Shown here: positions 13,816-19,882 of the stretch, piece after piece | How the letters are laid out: each line of letters starts with the position of its first letter | Numbering within the stretch: position 1 is the stretch's first letter | Program-made: the position numbers and the translations under genes | Assembly: GCF_035762905.1 (NCBI RefSeq) | Contig: NZ_DASUCC010000016.1 | Coordinates: forward strand, 1 to 19,882 | From: DASYTH01 sp035762905 | GTDB lineage: Bacteria > Actinomycetota > Actinomycetes > Mycobacteriales > Pseudonocardiaceae | Direction: 5' to 3' | Length of the DNA: 19,882 bases | The notes under the pieces: generated by a model | What the model was told of the DNA's origin: nothing | The model's input: the letters and a program-made list of their open reading frames with translations, nothing else | The model's database searches: none

Positions 13816-14967
13816 CTACAGGGTTCGGGAGATGATCTCTTTCATGATCTCGTTGGTGCCACCGAAGATCCGGCCCACCCGGGCACCGGTCCACACCCGT
13901 GAGATCGGGTACTCGCTCATGTAGCCGTAGCCGCCGAACAGCTGCAGGCACTCGTCGGCCACCCGGGACAGCCGGTCGGTGGTCCACCACTTGACCATCG
14001 CCGCGCCGGTCACGTCCAGCTCGCCGCGCAGGTGCCGCTCGATGCACTGGTCCAGGAACGCCTTGCTCACCGCCACCTCGGTGGCGCACTCGGCGAGCGT
14101 GAACTTGGTGTTCTGGAAGCCGAAGATCTCCCGGCCGAACGCGGTGCGCTCCTTGGTGTAGCGGACGGTCATCTCCACCGCCGCTTCCATCGCGGTCACC
14201 GAGGTCACGCCGATCAGCAGCCGCTCCTGCGGCAGCTGCTGCATGAGCTGGACGAACCCGAGCCCCTCGGCGCCGCCGAGCAGGTTCGACACCGGCACCC
14301 GCACGTCGTCGAAGAACAGCTCGGAGGTGTCCTGGCCGTGCATCCCGACCTTGTCCAGCACCCGGCCGCGCCGGAACCCTTCGGCCCCTTCGGTCTCCAC
14401 CACGATCAGCGACACGCCCTTGGCCTGCTCGCCCGGGTCGGTCTTGGCCACCACGATCACCAGCCCGGCCTGCGCGCCGTTGGTGATGAACGTCTTGGCG
14501 CCGTTGATCACGTAGTCGTCGCCGTCCCGGATCGCCCTGGTCTTGATGTTCTGCAGGTCCGACCCGGTGCTCGGCTCGGTCATCGCGATCGCCGCGACCA
14601 GCTCGCCGCTGGCCAGCTTCGGCAGCCAGCGCCGCTTCTGCTCCTCGGTGCCGTACCCGGCAACGTAATGCGCGACGATCCCGCTGTGCACGGCGTTGCC
14701 CCAGGCCTCGTCGCCGGCCCTGGCCTGCTCCTCGAGCAGCACGGCCTCGTGGGCGAACGTGCCGCCGCCCCCGCCGTACTCCTCCGGGATCGACAGGCAC
14801 AGCAGCCCGACCTCGCCCGCCTTGTTCCACAGCTCCCGGTCGATCTGCTTGGCCGCGGCCCAGCGCTCCTGGTTGGGCGCCAACTCCTTCTGGCAGAACG
14901 CGTGCGCCAGCTCGCGGAACGCGTCGAGGTCTTCGGTCAGCCACGAGGAACGCTGGGTGATGGCCAC
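13816..14967 (-). CDS. Acyl-CoA dehydrogenase, LCAD/IVD-type
   Basis: A 383-aa FAD enzyme of acyl-CoA oxidation. It has A-M-T-E-P-S-T-G-S-D (128-137), F-G-G-Y-G-Y-M-S-E-Y-P (344-354) and the C-terminal F-G-G-T-N-E-I-M-K-E-I. The usual C-terminal catalytic Glu is Gly here (Y-E-G-T replaced by F-G-G-T). The helix-G segment L-P-Q-E-R-L-L-I carries Glu248, the base position of long-chain and isovaleryl-CoA dehydrogenases. I start at GTG 14967, with GGAGG 7 bases upstream, giving the standard N-terminus; longer frames to 15093 run through the divergent tetR gene. First gene of the dehydrogenase-racemase operon and probable target of the adjacent TetR repressor. Branched or longer acyl substrates are inferred from the racemase partner. 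Confidence 0.95.
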   Translation of the reverse strand: MAITQRSSWLTEDLDAFRELAHAFCQKELAPNQERWAAAKQIDRELWNKAGEVGLLCLSIPEEYGGGGGTFAHEAVLLEEQARAGDEAWGNAVHSGIVAHYVAGYGTEEQKRRWLPKLASGELVAAIAMTEPSTGSDLQNIKTRAIRDGDDYVINGAKTFITNGAQAGLVIVVAKTDPGEQAKGVSLIVVETEGAEGFRRGRVLDKVGMHGQDTSELFFDDVRVPVSNLLGGAEGLGFVQLMQQLPQERLLIGVTSVTAMEAAVEMTVRYTKERTAFGREIFGFQNTKFTLAECATEVAVSKAFLDQCIERHLRGELDVTGAAMVKWWTTDRLSRVADECLQLFGGYGYMSEYPISRVWTGARVGRIFGGTNEIMKEIISRTL

Positions 14968-14999
14968 GGTACGACCTCCAAGAAACAATCCGGACGGCA

Positions 15000-15023
15000 T
15001 GTAAAGTCTGCTCAGAATGTACA
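15000..15023. promoter_or_regulatory. Imperfect 24-nt palindrome, probable TetR operator
   Basis: Dyad with nine of eleven complementary pairs around a central CT (core TCTG-CT-CAGA, outer arms TGTA / TACA). It covers the tetR ATG (15017-15019). On the minus strand a TTGACT (15025-15030) lies next to it as a good -35 for the dehydrogenase operon, so bound repressor would block both directions. On the plus strand TAAAGT (15002-15007) may be the -10 of a nearly leaderless tetR transcript. Confidence 0.6.
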
Positions 15024-15679
15024 CAGTCAAGCGGCACCGCACCCAGGCCGAACGCAGCGAACACACCCGCGAGCTGTTGCTCGAGGCGACCATCGAATGC
15101 CTGGTCGACCTCGGCTACGCCCGCACCACCGTGCAGGAGATCTGCCAGCGCGCCGGCCTGTCCCGGGGCGCGCAGCAACACCACTTCACCACCAAGGCCG
15201 AGCTGATGGCCAGCGCCCTGCAGCACCTGTTCGCCCGGCTGTCCGCCGAGGTGGCCCGGGCCGCGGAGGCGCTGCCGCCCGGCTCGGAGCGGATCACGGC
15301 CGGCATCGACCTGCTCTGGCAGTCCTACTCCGGCACGCTGTCCACCGCGGCGATGGAGCTGTGGGTGGCCGCTCGCACGGATCCCGAGCTGCGCGCGGTG
15401 CTGCTCCCGGTGGACCGCGCGCTCGGCCACGCGACGCTGGAGCTGTACCGGCAGGCGGCCGGGCCGGACACCGACGAGAAGCTGCTGGAGCGGTTGCTGC
15501 TGCTCAGCGTGAACCTGACCCGCGGCCTGGCCCTGGACGCCATGCTCGGCGGCGACGCCGGCCGCCGGGCCACGCTGCTGGATCAGTGGAAGACCATCGT
15601 GCTCGAGCACTACCGGGCGGCGACCGGTGACGAGGGTCGGCCCGGCCCTCGCTCGGGCCGACCCTCGCAACAGAAGTAG
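15017..15679 (+). CDS. TetR/AcrR-family transcriptional regulator
   Basis: A 220-aa repressor. The N-terminal DNA-binding domain has the HTH T-T-V-Q-E-I-C-Q-R-A-G-L-S-R-G-A-Q-Q-H-H-F (about 38-58), where G-A-Q-Q-H-H-F-T-T-K replaces the usual Y-Y-H-F-x-x-K. The ligand-binding domain (about 75-200) is helical with an E-L-W-V-A-A-R-T-D-P-E-L-R motif common in this subgroup. The ligand is probably an acyl-CoA, judged only from the divergent acyl-CoA dehydrogenase-racemase operon 49 bp away. There is no clear Shine-Dalgarno before the ATG, which sits in the operator candidate. The last 15 codons form one arm set of a strong hairpin. Confidence 0.92.
   Translation: MYTVKRHRTQAERSEHTRELLLEATIECLVDLGYARTTVQEICQRAGLSRGAQQHHFTTKAELMASALQHLFARLSAEVARAAEALPPGSERITAGIDLLWQSYSGTLSTAAMELWVAARTDPELRAVLLPVDRALGHATLELYRQAAGPDTDEKLLERLLLLSVNLTRGLALDAMLGGDAGRRATLLDQWKTIVLEHYRAATGDEGRPGPRSGRPSQQK
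15631..15667. terminator. 14-bp perfect hairpin in the 3' end of tetR
   Basis: CGAGGGTCGGCCCG (15631-15644), 9-base loop, CGGGCCGACCCTCG (15654-15667), all G/C-rich and perfectly paired. It ends 10 bp before the tetR stop, between convergent genes, so it may serve as a bidirectional terminator. There is no T-tract, as is common in high-GC actinobacteria. A second, weaker dyad around GAACGTGACGTTC (15695-15707) follows in the 66-bp gap. Confidence 0.5.
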
Positions 15680-15745
15680 AGGGATCCGCACGCGGAACGT
15701 GACGTTCGCGATCGCAACAGCCTCGACCTGCGGGCAACCGCAACC

Positions 15746-16222
15746 TCAGTCGGCCATCTGCCAGATCTCGTCGCTGCGGTAGTAGTCCGCGATCTCGTCG
15801 GCCATCAGCCGGTCGGCGTCCCGCCACGGCCCGACCGCGTCCAGGTCGTCGATGTCCAGCCAGCGCGACTCGTCGTAGGAGTACATGTTCGGCCGCGGCT
15901 CGCCCAGCTCGGTGTCCAGCGTCGACTCGCTGGGCAGCTGGCAGCGCCAGATCCGCAGGGTGGCGTCGCCGGTGGTCTCGCCGTCCTCCGAGGGCCAGGT
16001 CAGCAGCTTGCGGTCACTGAGAATCCGGTCAACGCAGCGCAGCGAGATGCTGAACTCGGTGGTGAACTCGCGTTGCAGTGCGTCCCGCTCCTCCTCGTCC
16101 TTGCCGACCTGGTCGCCGGGCAGTTCCCAGTAACCGGCCACCGTCTGCGGGCGAGAGCGCCGCGCCACGAAGATCCGGTAATCGCGCACGATGGCCGCGC
16201 CGGCCACGATCACCTCGGTCAT
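15746..16222 (-). CDS. Nudix-fold protein with degenerate Nudix box
   Basis: A 158-aa protein matching MutT/Nudix hydrolases in its first 60 residues: V-A-G-A-A-I-V, then Y-W-E-L-P-G-D-Q-V-G, then E-R-D-A-L-Q-R-E-F-T-T-E-F. Against G-x5-E-x7-R-E-U-x-E-E-x-G-U, the first Gly is Asp37, the first Glu is Glu43, and R51-E52 are kept. The first E of the E-E pair is Thr55, the second is Glu56, and the Gly is Ser58. One metal-binding carboxylate is thus lost, so activity may be altered or absent. The ATG at 16222 has GAGG about 11 bases upstream; a GTG 57 bp further up adds an unlikely tail. It faces tetR and is divergent from the four-TM gene. Confidence 0.85.
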   Translation of the reverse strand: MTEVIVAGAAIVRDYRIFVARRSRPQTVAGYWELPGDQVGKDEEERDALQREFTTEFSISLRCVDRILSDRKLLTWPSEDGETTGDATLRIWRCQLPSESTLDTELGEPRPNMYSYDESRWLDIDDLDAVGPWRDADRLMADEIADYYRSDEIWQMAD

Positions 16223-16323
16223 GCCGCCCAGTACCTCAGCTTCGCCGAGTTCGGGCGAGTGATGCGCAGGAAGCCACACGGGCGGAGTTCGCTACCTGAT
16301 CGGGCAGCCACGAAACCTGCTGA

Positions 16324-16335
16324 CACAATGCGGCG
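16324..16335 (+). promoter_or_regulatory. Possible leaderless -10 element
   Basis: CACAAT (16324-16329) ends 6 bases before the GTG at 16336. No Shine-Dalgarno is present before that GTG, so transcription starting at or next to the GTG is plausible. No recognisable -35 was found. Confidence 0.25.
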
Positions 16336-17337
16336 GTGACAGCGCCTGCTCCCGGCTATCCGCCCGGTCCGCCCACCCAGTACCAGCAGTATCCGCCGCA
16401 GCAGTACCAGTACCCGCAGCAGCCGCGGCCGCCGCGCAGACCGCGCTGGACCGGCGGCCTGCTCGGCGGGATCCTGCTGCTGATCGCCACCGGGATCACC
16501 GTCTGGGGCAGCTTCGGTGTGGTTCAGACCTTCACCCGGGATCGGGGCGAGGACCTCGTCTTCGAGGTGCAGGAGACCTGGTGGACCGCCCGCCAGGGCC
16601 GCCCGACCGCCGACGAGGAGTCAGTCCTGTTCGGGCTGCCGCTGATCCTGGCGGCGGCGCTGCTGCTGATGGCGGGCCTGTTCGCGCTGAGCGCGATCAC
16701 CAGCCGCAGGTCCGGCCTGGTGACCTCGGCCCGGGTGTTCGGCGGTACCGGGCTCGGCCTGCTGGCCGGGGCGTTACTGCTGCAGGTGTTGGAGGGCCTG
16801 GAATTGCTCAACCAGGCCAACAACGCCAACCCCGAGCCCGGCGAGAACGTCAGGTACGAGATGGGACTGGGCATCTGGCTGCCCATGGCCGCGTTGCTGA
16901 TCGGGTTGATCGGCCTGACCCTGGCGCTCACCGGAACGGCCGGACGGGCCGAACCGGACACTCCGCCGATGGGCTGGCGGGCGCTGCAACCCGCCGGCTA
17001 CCCACCGGGTCAGCCCGTTGCGTTCCCGGCCTCCCAACCGATCCAGCAACCGATGTCCGGACCGGCTTCGGTGCAGCAGCCGATGTCCGGACCGGTTCCG
17101 GTTCAGCAGCCGGTCACCGGCCCGACTTCGGTGCAGCCGGCCACCGGCCCGACTCCGGTGCCGCCGCCGGCCGCCCCGCCGGTCACCGAATCACCGGCCC
17201 AGCCGCCGGCCACGCCATCCGCCGCCGCGGAGCCGGCGGCGGAGCAGCAGCCACCGCCGGATGCCGAACCGGCCGAGCACCCAGCCGCCGACGAAACGCA
17301 GCGAACGGGTCATCCGGACGACAATTCCCGCAACTGA
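16336..17337 (+). CDS. Four-TM membrane protein with Pro/Gln-rich ends
   Basis: A 333-aa protein of no family I can name. A cytoplasmic-looking N-terminus rich in P, Q and Y (1-38) is followed by four TM helices at about 40-60, 98-121, 134-156 and 177-200. A long disordered tail has about four decads of the form Q-Q-P-M-S-G-P-x-x-V (237-275), then Pro/Ala/Glu-rich sequence to the end. The loop between TM1 and TM2 holds a W-W pair. Starts at GTG 16336 without a Shine-Dalgarno; an out-of-frame ATG at 16328 leads to a stop after three codons. It ends 28 bp before the sensor kinase, so co-transcription is likely. It could be an accessory membrane partner of the kinase (inference). Confidence 0.8.
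   Translation: MTAPAPGYPPGPPTQYQQYPPQQYQYPQQPRPPRRPRWTGGLLGGILLLIATGITVWGSFGVVQTFTRDRGEDLVFEVQETWWTARQGRPTADEESVLFGLPLILAAALLLMAGLFALSAITSRRSGLVTSARVFGGTGLGLLAGALLLQVLEGLELLNQANNANPEPGENVRYEMGLGIWLPMAALLIGLIGLTLALTGTAGRAEPDTPPMGWRALQPAGYPPGQPVAFPASQPIQQPMSGPASVQQPMSGPVPVQQPVTGPTSVQPATGPTPVPPPAAPPVTESPAQPPATPSAAAEPAAEQQPPPDAEPAEHPAADETQRTGHPDDNSRN
17044..17160 (+). repeat. Coding tandem repeat, ~30-bp unit, four copies
   Basis: Units at 17044-17073, 17074-17103, 17104-17133 and a 27-bp copy at 17134-17160. Units 1 and 2 are nearly identical, both containing CCGATGTCCGGACCGG. Units 3 and 4 have drifted to GTCACCGG / GCCACCGG with GGCCCGACT. They encode the Pro-rich decads of the four-TM protein tail and could vary in copy number between strains. 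Confidence 0.85.
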
Positions 17338-17365
17338 CGCTGTCCGAACTCCACCAATGTGAGAG

Positions 17366-19648
17366 ATGATCCAGGGCGTGTCCGGCCAGGCGGGGGCGCG
17401 ACGGCTGCCCGTCTCGCTCCTCTTGCTCACGCTCACCCTGCTCGGGGTGGCTGCGTGGTGCCTGGCCTCGCGCGCGGCCGCGCCCTCCGACGGCACGACG
17501 ATCAGCTCCGGGGACGCCCCGATCTCGTCCGACGGCGTGATCGTCACCGCGGTGCTGGACCCGGCCGGCCCGGTCCGGCCCGGCGATCGCGTCGTGGCGA
17601 TCAACGGGATTTCGCTCACCGACCGGATCGGCGGCCGGCCCGGCGGCCCGCCGGCCGGTGACCCGGTGCGCTACGAGCTGCTCCGCGGGGACCAGCGGGT
17701 CGTCGTGGACGTCGCGCTGCGCCCCTATCCGGTGTGGTCCGCGCTGGCGGCCGGCTGGCCCACGCTGCTGGTCACCGGCTTGCTGCTGATCACTGCCGTG
17801 GCCGTGTTCCTGGTCCGGCCGCTCGATCCGGCGGCGCAGGCGGCCCTGAGCGCCGCCGCGCTCACCGTGGTCACCACGTCGGGGTCGGCCTATTTCGGGC
17901 TCGAGGCGATCGACCTGGTCGCCGGCGACCAGTTCTGGCGTTGGTACACCGGCGAGTTCGCCTACGCCCTGGTGTGGGGCGCCATGTTGCACTTCGCCCT
18001 GGCTTTCCCGGCGATCACGCACCGCGCCCGGTATCGGTGGCTGGTGACGCTCGGCTACCTGGGGCCGGTGGTGCTCTACGGGGTCACCGCCGGGGTCGCG
18101 GTGCTGCTGCCCGACCCGGTGCAACGGCTGTACGTGCTCGGTGCGCCGGCGCTGCCGACGCTGTTCGTTTATCCGCTGTGCGTGCTCGGCGTGTTGGTGC
18201 ACAAGTACCTCAGGTGCACCGAGGACCAGATCCGGCGCCCGCTGCGGTGGCTGGCGACGACGCTCGGCGGCGGCGTGGCCGTGTACCTCGCCGTGTGGGT
18301 CCTGCCGTCGTTCATCGGCGGGCAGCCGCTGCTGCCGGACCGGTTCCACGCCCTGGCCTTCGTCGCGGTGCCGGTGGCCGTGGTGGCGGCGATTCTGCGG
18401 CACCAGGCGCTCGACATCGAGGTCGTGGTCAGCCGTTCGCTGGTCTACGGGGCGCTGTCCGCCGGTGTGATCGGGCTGTACATCGGCCTCGTCGGCGCGC
18501 TGTCCCTGGTGTTCCCGCCGATCCAGTCGCTGTGGGTGCAGGCGGCGGTGGCGGCGACCATCGCGGTCGCCGTGCAGCCACTGCGCGCCCGGCTCCAGGC
18601 GGTGATCAACAAACGGCTGTTCGGCGACGCCGACGACCCGTACCGGGTGGTGTCGACGCTGGCCTCCCGGCTGGAGAACACGCACACCCCGGGCGCCATG
18701 CTGCCGGCGATGGTGGAGACGGTGTCCACGGCGCTGCGGCTGCCGTACGTGGCGATCGAGATCACCGCGCGCGGGCGCACCGAGACGGCGGCCAGCGTCG
18801 GGGCCCCGACCGGGGAGCTGCACCGGATGCCGCTGACCTTCCAGGGTGAGCGGGTCGGCTACCTGGTGATCGCGCCGCGCGGCCCGCGCGAGGGGTTGCG
18901 GCGTCGGGACCGGGTCGCGCTGGCCGAGGTGACCCGGCACGCCGGCGCCGCGGTCTACACCGCCCGGCTCACCAGGGATCTGCGCCGCAGCCGGGACCGG
19001 CTGGTGCGGGCCAGGGAGAAGGAGCGCAGGCGGATCCTGCACGAGCTGCACGACGGGGTCGGCCCGACGCTGGCCGCGGTGGCGCTGGGCATCGACGCGA
19101 GCCAGCGCAGCATCGGCAACGACACGGCGACCGGCGTGCTGCTCGGCCGGCTGCGCGACGAGTTGCAGGCGGCGATCGTGGAGATCCGCCGGCTGGCGCA
19201 CGGCCTGCGACCGCCGGTGCTGGACCGGATCGGCCTGATCCCGGCGATCCGGGAGTACGCGGCGGCGCTGGCCAGCCGGACCGCCCGGGGCGAGGATTCC
19301 GACGAGGGCGTGAACATCGTGCTCGAGGTGCCGTCCGTGCTGCCCAAGCTGCCGGCCTCGGTGGACGTCGCCGCCTACCGGATCATCTGCGAGGCGCTGA
19401 CCAACGTCACCCGGCACGCGGCGGCCCGATCGTGCGCGGTTCGGCTGTGGGTGGACGATGATCTGCACATCGAGGTGGTCGACGACGGGATCGGGATCGG
19501 GCAGACCGCGCTGACCGACGGCGGGGTCGGGCTCACCTCCATGCGCGAGCGGGCCGCCGAGCTGGGCGGCGACTGCCTGGTGGAGGCCGATCGGGAAGGG
19601 GGAACCCGGGTGTTCGCCACCCTGCCGCTGCCGAAGGAGGCACCGTGA
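17366..19648 (+). CDS. PDZ-containing multi-TM sensor histidine kinase (HisKA_3/NarL-type)
   Basis: A 760-aa receptor kinase. Order: TM1 at about 15-35; an extracytoplasmic PDZ-like domain at 50-118 with V-R-P-G-D-R-V-V-A-I-N-G; then about seven hydrophobic spans from 125 to 405. A linker with K-R-L-F-G-D-A-D-D-P-Y-R-V-V leads into a GAF-like domain (about 435-535). HisKA_3 carries phospho-acceptor His562 in H-E-L-H-D-G-V-G, the N-box E-A-L-T-N-V-T-R-H-A is at 676-685, and the ATP-binding boxes are D-D-G-I-G-I (706) and G-G-V-G-L-T-S-M-R-E-R (719). PDZ plus many spans resembles Bacillus ComP, a peptide receptor, but homology is not shown. ATG 17366 is preceded by GAGAG directly; no better start seen. 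Its TGA overlaps a GTG, implying a coupled response-regulator gene. Confidence 0.93.
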   Translation: MIQGVSGQAGARRLPVSLLLLTLTLLGVAAWCLASRAAAPSDGTTISSGDAPISSDGVIVTAVLDPAGPVRPGDRVVAINGISLTDRIGGRPGGPPAGDPVRYELLRGDQRVVVDVALRPYPVWSALAAGWPTLLVTGLLLITAVAVFLVRPLDPAAQAALSAAALTVVTTSGSAYFGLEAIDLVAGDQFWRWYTGEFAYALVWGAMLHFALAFPAITHRARYRWLVTLGYLGPVVLYGVTAGVAVLLPDPVQRLYVLGAPALPTLFVYPLCVLGVLVHKYLRCTEDQIRRPLRWLATTLGGGVAVYLAVWVLPSFIGGQPLLPDRFHALAFVAVPVAVVAAILRHQALDIEVVVSRSLVYGALSAGVIGLYIGLVGALSLVFPPIQSLWVQAAVAATIAVAVQPLRARLQAVINKRLFGDADDPYRVVSTLASRLENTHTPGAMLPAMVETVSTALRLPYVAIEITARGRTETAASVGAPTGELHRMPLTFQGERVGYLVIAPRGPREGLRRRDRVALAEVTRHAGAAVYTARLTRDLRRSRDRLVRAREKERRRILHELHDGVGPTLAAVALGIDASQRSIGNDTATGVLLGRLRDELQAAIVEIRRLAHGLRPPVLDRIGLIPAIREYAAALASRTARGEDSDEGVNIVLEVPSVLPKLPASVDVAAYRIICEALTNVTRHAAARSCAVRLWVDDDLHIEVVDDGIGIGQTALTDGGVGLTSMRERAAELGGDCLVEADREGGTRVFATLPLPKEAP

Positions 19649-19769
19649 GCGCAGGCTCGGCCGCGGTGGCGGCTGGACTGAGGAGCAGCGCAGCCGCGAG
19701 GAACGAGCGGCGAGCAGCGCACGAAGGAAGCCGACACCAGCAGCGGCCGACCCGACGCGAACCATCCGA
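19641..19769 (+). repeat. 129-bp direct tandem repeat, copy 1
   Basis: Begins CACCGTGAGCGCAGG at the last codons of the kinase and ends just before the second CACCGTGAGC at 19770. Inside is a 10-bp sub-repeat GAGCAGCGCA (19683 and 19713). Its first 113 bp are identical to copy 2; the final 16 bp (from 19754) cannot be compared because the window ends. Confidence 0.95.
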
Positions 19770-19882
19770 CACCGTGAGCGCAGGCTCGGCCGCGGTGGCG
19801 GCTGGACTGAGGAGCAGCGCAGCCGCGAGGAACGAGCGGCGAGCAGCGCACGAAGGAAGCCGACACCAGCAGCGGCCGACCC
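19645..19882 (+). CDS. Start of downstream gene, repeat-encoded N-terminus (partial)
   Basis: A GTG at 19645 overlaps the kinase TGA (GTGA). It has AAGGAGG 4 bases upstream, a normal start for a two-component partner gene. From there the frame stays open to the window end because the 129-bp repeat is 43 codons long. The translation, V-S-A-G-S-A-A-V-A-A-G-L-R-S-S and so on, looks like no response regulator. About 28% of its codons end in A or T, far more than in neighbouring genes. I read it as a repeat sequence lying in or at the start of the expected NarL-type regulator gene; whether it is translated is unknown. A second in-frame GTG lies at 19774. Confidence 0.35.
   Translation, partial: MSAGSAAVAAGLRSSAAARNERRAAHEGSRHQQRPTRREPSDTVSAGSAAVAAGLRSSAAARNERRAAHEGSRHQQRPT
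19770..19882 (+). repeat. 129-bp direct tandem repeat, copy 2 (cut by window end)
   Basis: 113 bp, base-for-base identical to 19641-19753. It carries its own in-frame GTG at 19774. More copies may follow outside the window. Confidence 0.95.

Noticed and set aside
14968..15093. Extended N-terminus (42 residues) for the LCAD-type dehydrogenase
   Set aside because: It would run through the tetR start and operator, has no family counterpart, and the GTG at 14967 has an ideal GGAGG 7 bases upstream.
17183..19765. An 860-codon frame antisense to the sensor kinase, extending into the repeat
   Set aside because: Low-complexity His/Arg/Gln sequence with no motif; the sense frame holds all HisKA_3 and ATPase boxes.
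19375..19866. Minus-strand frame across the 129-bp repeat encoding a 43-residue duplicated Cys/Arg-rich segment
   Set aside because: The duplication only mirrors the DNA repeat; the remainder is antisense to the kinase ATPase domain, and no start site with a ribosome-binding site is evident.

Overview
The window is a high-GC actinobacterial chromosome segment. Reading frames carry strongly G/C-ending third positions, GTG starts are common, and three features point to the Actinomycetota: a complete conservon (histidine kinase-like / roadblock / DUF742 / GTPase), a mycothiol-dependent maleylpyruvate isomerase-family protein, and a DUF3817 protein. A Pseudonocardiaceae-like organism is my best guess from the overall gene style; no 16S or other marker is present to prove it. 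I see no rRNA, tRNA, CRISPR array, integrase or transposase.

Layout. (1) 1-280: 3' end of a VOC/glyoxalase-fold gene (+), overlapping tail-to-tail with an MCAD-type acyl-CoA dehydrogenase (-). (2) 1512-6066: conservon cvnA-cvnB-cvnC-cvnD on the minus strand, tightly overlapped, with the dehydrogenase 87 bp downstream behind a hairpin. (3) 6067-6579: a 513-bp divergent regulatory region holding several palindromes. (4) 6580-8558: DUF485 protein plus a solute:sodium symporter of the ActP (acetate/monocarboxylate) type, a 4-bp-overlapping pair. (5) 8562-11243 (-): a run of five genes: an unknown 163-aa protein, a lytic transglycosylase, a small two-TM protein, a DUF3817 membrane protein and a DinB/MDMPI-type metalloprotein. 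An extra 53-aa membrane protein lies upstream at 11436-11597. (6) 11716-15679: acyl-CoA metabolism, with an enoyl-CoA hydratase-like protein (+), an alpha-methylacyl-CoA racemase and an LCAD/IVD-type acyl-CoA dehydrogenase (- operon), and a divergent TetR regulator (+) separated by only 49 bp containing a good 24-nt imperfect palindrome. (7) 15746-17337: a degenerate-box Nudix protein (-) and a four-TM protein with a proline-rich repeat tail (+). (8) 17366-19648: a 760-aa PDZ / multi-TM / GAF-like / HisKA_3 / HATPase sensor kinase reminiscent of Bacillus ComP architecture. Its stop codon overlaps a GTG start that opens directly into a perfect tandem 129-bp repeat running off the window end.

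How the genes may work together: two dehydrogenases of different catalytic-base classes, an enoyl-CoA hydratase-like protein and a 2-methylacyl-CoA racemase suggest branched or short/medium-chain acyl-CoA use. The acetate-type symporter would feed the same pool. Two independent sensory modules flank this set. Whether the conservon senses or controls acyl or acetate metabolism is inference from adjacency only.

Most worth a second look: the identical tandem 129-bp repeat at a kinase/regulator junction, the ComP-like kinase itself, the conservon with divergent symporter, the overlooked 53-aa membrane peptide, and the TetR operator candidate.
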